A DNA stretch of 12,103 nucleotides from an uncultured Paraprevotella sp. (GTDB taxonomy: Bacteria > Bacteroidota > Bacteroidia > Bacteroidales > Bacteroidaceae), in NCBI GenBank assembly GCA_910584955.1, contig CAJUDC010000080.1, positions 1 to 12,103 on the forward strand, written 5' to 3'. This document shows, in pieces, positions 7,745 to 12,103 of this stretch (position 1 is the first letter of the stretch; every line of letters begins with the position of its first letter). A program made the position numbers and the translations under genes. Below the pieces are notes generated by a model. The model had not been told where the DNA came from and did no database searches. It saw only the letters and a program-made list of their open reading frames with translations.

Positions 7745-7796
7745 CCGTCCCGCTCCATATTCCGATAAACCATTATATAACATCATTCATAAAATC

Positions 7797-8303
7797 ATGA
7801 AACCAGTAGTAAGCATCATCATGGGCAGCACATCCGACCTTCCGGTTATGGAAAAGGCCGCCCGTTTTCTCGACGAGATGGAAATTCCTTTTGAGATGAA
7901 CGCCCTGTCGGCTCACCGCACTCCCGACGAAGTGGAGACTTTTGCCAAAGAAGCAACGGGACGCGGCGTAAAAGTGATCATAGCCGGTGCCGGCATGGCT
8001 GCCGCATTGCCGGGGGTAATCGCTGCCGGCACCACGCTGCCGGTGATAGGCGTACCTATCAAAGGGATGCTGGACGGCTTGGATGCCATGCTCTCTATCA
8101 TTCAGATGCCTCCGGGCATTCCGGTTGCCACCGTCGGTGTAAACGGCGCACAAAACGCTGCCATCCTGGCCGCCGAGATGCTGGCCCTGTCCGACACGGT
8201 TCTGGCCGACCGGTTGAAAGCTTATAAGGAAGGACTGAAAGCCAAGATCGTCAAAGCCAACGCCGAACTGGCCGAAGTGAAATTTGCTTATAAATGCAAC
8301 TAA
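7797..8303 (+). CDS. purE: N5-carboxyaminoimidazole ribonucleotide mutase (PurE)
   Basis: A 168-residue cytoplasmic enzyme of de novo purine synthesis that moves the carboxyl group of N5-CAIR to give CAIR. Seen: the phosphate/nucleotide-binding GSTSDLPVM at residues 10-18 (S11, D14), the catalytic SAHRTP at 38-43 with H40, the glycine-rich GAGMAAALPGVIA around 65-77, and MPPGIPVATVGVNGAQNAA near 102-120. The serine, aspartate and histidine are spaced as in E. coli PurE (S16, D19, H45), which points to a class I mutase. No purK is adjacent, so the N5-CAIR synthetase gene must lie elsewhere. The length is normal for the family. It is followed by ispG after only 12 nt, so the two are probably co-transcribed. 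Confidence 0.97.
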   Translation: MKPVVSIIMGSTSDLPVMEKAARFLDEMEIPFEMNALSAHRTPDEVETFAKEATGRGVKVIIAGAGMAAALPGVIAAGTTLPVIGVPIKGMLDGLDAMLSIIQMPPGIPVATVGVNGAQNAAILAAEMLALSDTVLADRLKAYKEGLKAKIVKANAELAEVKFAYKCN

Positions 8304-8315
8304 AACCGACGGCTC

Positions 8316-10190
8316 ATGGATTTGTTTAACTACCGTCGGCGACAGACACATACCGTACACATCGGCGACACCCCGTTGGGCGGCGACAACCCGGTGCGCA
8401 TACAGAGCATGACCAATACCGTGACGATGGACACGGAAGCCTGTGTGGCACAAACCCTGCGCATCGCACAGGCCGGGGGGGAATATGTACGGCTCACCAC
8501 ACAGGGCGTACGGGAGGCCGAGAACCTCCGCTTCATCAACGCCGGTGTGAGAGAGGCCGGTTGCAACGTCCCCCTGGTGGCCGACGTACATTTTAATCCC
8601 CGCGTGGCCGACGTGGCGGCCCGCTATGCCGAAAAGGTCCGTATCAACCCCGGTAATTATGTCGATGCGGCACGTACGTTCAAACATCTGGAATATACCG
8701 ACGAAGCCTACGCCGCAGAACTTCGGAAGATCGAAGAACGCTTCATACCGTTCCTGCACATCTGCCGGGAGAACCACACGGCCATACGCATCGGTGTCAA
8801 CCACGGTTCGTTAAGCGACCGTATCATGAGCCGCTACGGCGACACGCCGGAGGGCATCGTGGAGAGCTGTATGGAATTCCTCCGCATCTGCGTCAAAGAG
8901 AATTTCCGTGATGTGGTCATTTCCATCAAAGCCAGCAACACGGTCGTAATGGTACGCAGTGTACGTCTGCTGGCCGACGTCATGGAACGCGAAGGCATGA
9001 CCTTCCCCTTGCATCTGGGCGTGACGGAAGCCGGCGACGGCGAAGACGGCCGCATCAAAAGTGCCGTAGGAATCGGCGCCTTGCTGACCGACGGGCTGGG
9101 CGACACCATACGGGTGTCCTTAAGCGAAGCGCCGGAAGCGGAGATCCCCGTAGCCCGCAAACTGGCCGATTACATCGCCCGACGCGAAGGGCATCTCATG
9201 ATTCCCGGACAGGAAGCTCCCGATTTCGACTACCTGCGTCCGGCACGTCGCCATACAAAGGCTGTGGGAAACATCGGCGGCGACAATCCACCGGTGGTAT
9301 TGGCCGACCGGATGGACCTGAAAGCTTCGGGAACAGCCGCTTCTTTCGCCCCGCACCCGGACTTCCAGCCCGACTACATCTACTGCGGACGCGAACTCCC
9401 AGCCCCCCACGAGCGCGAAGCGGCCGGTTATATCGTCGATGCCGACTGCTGGACAGGCGAAGCGGGCACGTACCCCGCCTTCCCGCACAATCTGCTGCCT
9501 TTCCTGGGCACCTGTACGGCTTCTCTCAAATTCCTGTTTCTTTCTTACGCCACCCTGAACGAAGAGGCCCGGGCCTGCTTGAAATATCATCCCGAAGTGG
9601 TGATCATTGCACAAAGCAACCATGACAACCGCCCCGGCGAACAGCGGGCTTTGATACACGAACTGATGCGCGAAGGACTGACAAATCCCGTTATCCTGTT
9701 CCAGGCCTACGCTCACAACCAAACCGAAAAAGAGGATTTCCAACTGGAAAGCGCCGCCGATACAGGCGCCCTCCTATTCGACGGACTGTGCGACGGACTG
9801 TATCTTTACAACAACGGCGACTTGTCGCACACGGACATCGACGCCACTGCCTTCGGCATCCTGCAAGCCGCCCGTCTGCGCACCAGCAAGACGGAGTACA
9901 TCTCCTGTCCGGGTTGCGGCCGCACGCTCTACGACCTGCAAAGCACCATCGCCCGTATCAAAGAAGCCACCGCCCACCTGAAAGGTCTCAAGATCGGCAT
10001 TATGGGCTGTATCGTAAACGGACCGGGCGAGATGGCCGACGCCGACTACGGCTACGTAGGAGCCGCCCGGGGCAAGGTGAGTCTGTACAAAAAGAAAGAA
10101 TGTATAGAAAAGAACATTCCGGCGGAAGAAGCCGTGGAAAAACTCCTGAAACTCATCCGTGATAACGGTGACGATCCCACCGTTTCTTAA
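8316..10190 (+). CDS. ispG: 4-hydroxy-3-methylbut-2-enyl diphosphate synthase, long form (IspG/GcpE)
   Basis: A 624-residue [4Fe-4S] enzyme of the MEP pathway that converts MEcPP to HMBPP for isoprenoid synthesis. Seen: an N-terminal TIM-barrel domain (about 1-275; PVRIQSMTNTVTMDT near 27-41, GVNHGSLSDR near 160-169), a large middle insertion (about 285-520), and the C-terminal cluster domain with C531 and C534 (CPGCGRT), C565 (MGCIVNGPGE) and the conserved E572. The middle insertion makes it the three-domain form known from plants, Chlamydiae and Bacteroidetes/Chlorobi, compared with about 370 residues in E. coli. All cluster ligands are intact. ATG 8316, 12 nt after purE, gives the MDLFNY start typical of Bacteroides IspG. 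Likely last gene of the rpoN-to-ispG transcript. The MEP step is essential where no mevalonate route exists. Confidence 0.97.
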   Translation: MDLFNYRRRQTHTVHIGDTPLGGDNPVRIQSMTNTVTMDTEACVAQTLRIAQAGGEYVRLTTQGVREAENLRFINAGVREAGCNVPLVADVHFNPRVADVAARYAEKVRINPGNYVDAARTFKHLEYTDEAYAAELRKIEERFIPFLHICRENHTAIRIGVNHGSLSDRIMSRYGDTPEGIVESCMEFLRICVKENFRDVVISIKASNTVVMVRSVRLLADVMEREGMTFPLHLGVTEAGDGEDGRIKSAVGIGALLTDGLGDTIRVSLSEAPEAEIPVARKLADYIARREGHLMIPGQEAPDFDYLRPARRHTKAVGNIGGDNPPVVLADRMDLKASGTAASFAPHPDFQPDYIYCGRELPAPHEREAAGYIVDADCWTGEAGTYPAFPHNLLPFLGTCTASLKFLFLSYATLNEEARACLKYHPEVVIIAQSNHDNRPGEQRALIHELMREGLTNPVILFQAYAHNQTEKEDFQLESAADTGALLFDGLCDGLYLYNNGDLSHTDIDATAFGILQAARLRTSKTEYISCPGCGRTLYDLQSTIARIKEATAHLKGLKIGIMGCIVNGPGEMADADYGYVGAARGKVSLYKKKECIEKNIPAEEAVEKLLKLIRDNGDDPTVS

Positions 10191-10200
10191 AAAAAATCCG

Positions 10201-10209
10201 TATCTTTGC
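10201..10209 (+). promoter_or_regulatory. Bacteroidetes -7 promoter box for cysS
   Basis: TATCTTTGC matches TAnnTTTGC exactly, 25 nt before the cysS ATG and just 10 nt after the ispG stop. The predicted leader is under about 22 nt. The expected -33 position falls within the last codons of ispG, where I see no clear TTTG. Confidence 0.75.
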
Positions 10210-10234
10210 CGGAAAGTATAATACGAACCTTATT

Positions 10235-11722
10235 ATGGAACAAAAACTTATCATCTACAATACGCTTTCGCGCAAGAAAGAGGAATTCAAACCGGTAACA
10301 CCGGGACGTGTGGGGATGTACGTATGCGGTCCCACCGTCTACGGCGACGCCCATCTGGGACATGCACGCCCCGCCATCACTTTCGACCTGCTCTTCCGCT
10401 ACCTGCAACATATCGGTTATAAGGTGCGCTATGTACGAAACATCACCGATGTAGGCCACCTGGAGCACGATGCCGACGAAGGCGAAGACAAAATTGCCAA
10501 GAAAGCACGCCTGGAGGAACTGGAACCGATGGAAGTAGCTCAATACTACACCAACCGTTTCCACGATGCCATGAATGCACTCAACGTGCTCCCTCCCAGT
10601 ATCGAGCCGCACGCCACCGGGCATATCATCGAACAGATCCAGCTGGTGGAAGAGATTCTGAAAAACGGTTACGCCTACGAAAGCCAGGGCAGCGTATACT
10701 TCGACGTGGAGAAGTACAACCGCACGCACCATTACGGTAAGCTCTCGGGCCGCAACCTGGAGGACGTGATCAACCATTCCCGCGAACTGGACGGCGTAAA
10801 CGAGAAGCGCAACCAAGTGGATTTCGCCCTGTGGAAGTGTGCCCAACCCGAGCACATCATGCGCTGGCCCAGTCCGTGGAGCGACGGTTTCCCGGGCTGG
10901 CACTGCGAATGCACAGCCATGGGCCGCAAATACTTGGGCAACCACTTCGACATTCACGGAGGCGGCATGGACCTGATCTTCCCGCACCACGAATGTGAGA
11001 TCGCCCAGGCCGTAGCCAGTCAGGGCAGCGACATGGTGAACTACTGGATGCACAATAACATGATCACCATCAACGGACAGAAGATGGGGAAAAGTCTGAA
11101 CAACTTCATCACCCTAGCCCAATTCTTCTCCGGCGAGCACGAGGCACTGACACAGGCTTACTCCCCTATGACGATACGCTTCTTTATCCTGCAGGCGCAC
11201 TACCGCAGCACGGTAGACTTCAGCAACGAGGCGCTGCAAGCCAGCGAACGGGGACTGTCGCGCCTGATGGAAGGACTGAAGAACCTGGAGCGCATCACTC
11301 CGGCAGAAGGACCCGATACCGTCGGAACGGCGTATGTGGAAGAACTGCGCCGGAAGTGCTACGACGCCATGAACGACGACCTTAACTCACCCATCGTCAT
11401 CAGCCATCTGTTTGACGCCTGCCGTGTCATCAACACCCTGTTGGATAAAAAGGCCACCATCAGTGCCGATGCACTCAAGGAGCTGACGACCGTATTCCGT
11501 ACCTTTGCTCTGGACATCCTCGGACTAAAGGAAGAGACAGGAAACGGAAACGGACGGGAAGAAGCTTTCGGCAAGGTCGTGGACATGCTGTTGGAACAGC
11601 GGCGTATAGCCAAAGCCAACAAGGACTGGGCAACCAGCGACAAGATACGTGACGAGCTGGCCTCGCTGGGTTTCGAGATTAAAGATACCAAAGACGGATT
11701 CAGCTGGACACTGAACCGCTGA
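10235..11722 (+). CDS. cysS: Cysteinyl-tRNA synthetase
   Basis: A 495-residue cytoplasmic class I aminoacyl-tRNA synthetase that charges tRNA-Cys. Seen: the HIGH-type motif HLGH at residues 40-43 and the KMSKS-type loop KMGKS at 283-287. The zinc site that discriminates cysteine has C31 (VCGPT), C226 (HCEC), H251 and E255 (HHECE); each of the last three is offset by 17 from the E. coli ligands C209, H234 and E238. The helical anticodon-binding region follows, ending in the C-terminal segment with KDGFSW. It is about 30 residues longer than E. coli CysRS. Gly in place of Ser in the KMSKS loop is a substitution I believe to be usual in this phylum. It has its own promoter and terminator, so it is probably monocistronic. 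Confidence 0.98.
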   Translation: MEQKLIIYNTLSRKKEEFKPVTPGRVGMYVCGPTVYGDAHLGHARPAITFDLLFRYLQHIGYKVRYVRNITDVGHLEHDADEGEDKIAKKARLEELEPMEVAQYYTNRFHDAMNALNVLPPSIEPHATGHIIEQIQLVEEILKNGYAYESQGSVYFDVEKYNRTHHYGKLSGRNLEDVINHSRELDGVNEKRNQVDFALWKCAQPEHIMRWPSPWSDGFPGWHCECTAMGRKYLGNHFDIHGGGMDLIFPHHECEIAQAVASQGSDMVNYWMHNNMITINGQKMGKSLNNFITLAQFFSGEHEALTQAYSPMTIRFFILQAHYRSTVDFSNEALQASERGLSRLMEGLKNLERITPAEGPDTVGTAYVEELRRKCYDAMNDDLNSPIVISHLFDACRVINTLLDKKATISADALKELTTVFRTFALDILGLKEETGNGNGREEAFGKVVDMLLEQRRIAKANKDWATSDKIRDELASLGFEIKDTKDGFSWTLNR

Positions 11723-11746
11723 CCCATCCGGTCAGTTTACATATAC

Positions 11747-11789
11747 CGCCCTGCCGAATGCGAAAACGACCGCATCCGGCAGGGCGTTT
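11747..11789 (+). terminator. Intrinsic terminator of cysS
   Basis: A long stem: CGCCCTGCCG at 11747-11756 pairs with CGGCAGGGCG at 11777-11786, an A/C mismatch follows, and ATGCG pairs with CGCAT (11758-11762 and 11771-11775) around an 8-nt loop. A short TTT follows. It begins 24 nt after the cysS stop. Confidence 0.75.
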
Positions 11790-12074
11790 CGTATGCTCTT
11801 CAAGCGTCGGATTCCGTTTCGAATATCGGACAAAAGAAGAGGCTTCAAAGTAAAAAGACAGTACATTCTATCCTTTGTAGCTTTGGGAAAGTCCCATCCG
11901 TCCTGTTTCTCCATCTTCCCGTAAGTCTTTCCACACCCTTTTCCAAAGCGGTGCGCACCATCCCGAAACGTGATGCGCGCCCCGTTGCTTCGTCCTGCTC
12001 GTCTCGCTGCACACGATTGCCCACCCCGTTGGAATGAGCTGCGCACCTCATCATCGGTCACAACCGGAAAACAC
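11790..12074. other. Intergenic stretch without a convincing gene
   Basis: About 285 nt between the cysS terminator and a minus-strand terminator. Minus-strand reading frames here run through one or both hairpins, match no family I recognise, and have no promoter in a sensible place. The stretch holds a perfect palindrome GGTGCGCACC (11950-11959), a second copy of TGCGCACC at 12040-12047, and a lone plus-strand TAGCTTTG at 11878-11885 that matches the -7 consensus but lacks a recognisable -33 or a following gene. Confidence 0.6.
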
Positions 12075-12099
12075 AAAAAAAGCCGCTCTCACGAGCGGC
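12075..12099 (-). terminator. Intrinsic terminator for a minus-strand gene beyond the right edge
   Basis: On the minus strand, GCCGCTC (12099-12093), a 4-nt GTGA loop and GAGCGGC (12088-12082) form a perfect 7-bp GC-rich stem followed by seven T residues (12081-12075): a textbook Rho-independent terminator. It indicates that a minus-strand transcript enters from beyond position 12103. Confidence 0.85.
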
Positions 12100-12103
12100 C
12101 TCC

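Noticed and set aside
7745..7796. Possible promoter before purE
   Set aside because: Only AT-rich sequence (TATATAAC) is present, with no TAnnTTTG box, so purE is more simply read from the rpoN transcript.
7773..8804. 343-residue minus-strand reading frame opposite purE and the start of ispG
   Set aside because: It has a His/Gly-rich composition without any family signature and spans two well-supported genes and their junction on the other strand.
10898..10915. TGGCAC...ATGC sequence resembling a sigma-54 -24/-12 promoter
   Set aside because: It lies inside the cysS zinc-site codons (HCEC), has mismatches in both elements, and precedes no gene start.
10187..11053. 288-residue minus-strand reading frame opposite cysS
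   Set aside because: It shadows the CysRS catalytic core and runs through the cysS promoter; no domain is recognisable.
11732..12076. 114-residue minus-strand reading frame at the right end
   Set aside because: It begins within the A-tract of the minus-strand terminator and runs through the cysS terminator stem. It has no family match and no promoter, although a short peptide from an internal ATG cannot be wholly excluded.
13..12103. Defence system, toxin-antitoxin, CRISPR, IS element or phage signature
   Set aside because: No repeats with spacers, transposase, integrase, or small paired toxin/antitoxin genes were seen. All strong genes are housekeeping or metabolic.

Overview
The window reads as chromosomal core sequence from a member of the Bacteroidales (Bacteroidetes), probably close to Bacteroidaceae but with a rather GC-rich composition. 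The evidence is three exact matches to the Bacteroidetes sigma-factor -7 box (TAnnTTTGC) upstream of genes, the long plant/Chlamydia/Bacteroidetes form of IspG, an RpoN with a Bacteroides-like Gln-rich N-terminus, and weak Shine-Dalgarno usage. Genus is an inference; no rRNA or tRNA is present to anchor it. No IS element, phage gene, CRISPR array, tRNA or integration site was seen.

Left block (13-3030, minus strand): a three-gene transcription unit read right to left: a cation diffusion facilitator (zinc-type HDHD site), an extended SDR / NAD-dependent epimerase-like reductase, and an AUR1-like PAP2_3 membrane phosphotransferase/phosphatase. Gaps are 10 nt and then a 4-nt ATGA overlap. A perfect -7 box at 3061-3053 lies only about 23 nt before the chosen start of the first gene. 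The SDR and AUR1-like pair is the most interesting part of the window: both families occur in bacterial sphingolipid synthesis (3-ketosphinganine reduction and phospho-headgroup transfer), so together they suggest a lipid-headgroup module, though this is not proven.

Middle block (3169-10190, plus strand): divergently transcribed rnr (RNase R), then a 206-nt gap with a perfect 10-bp hairpin and a good promoter, then rpoN (sigma-54), a small PAP2-like membrane protein translationally coupled to it, purE and ispG. rpoN to ispG are tightly packed and are probably one transcript, mixing transcription, purine synthesis and isoprenoid synthesis genes.

Right block (10201-12103): cysS (cysteinyl-tRNA synthetase) with its own perfect -7 box and a strong hairpin terminator after it. 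The last ~300 nt carry no convincing gene. They end in a minus-strand intrinsic terminator, which implies that a minus-strand gene ends just beyond the right edge.

Apart from the candidate lipid module, the window consists of ordinary housekeeping genes; I found no convincing new multi-gene system.
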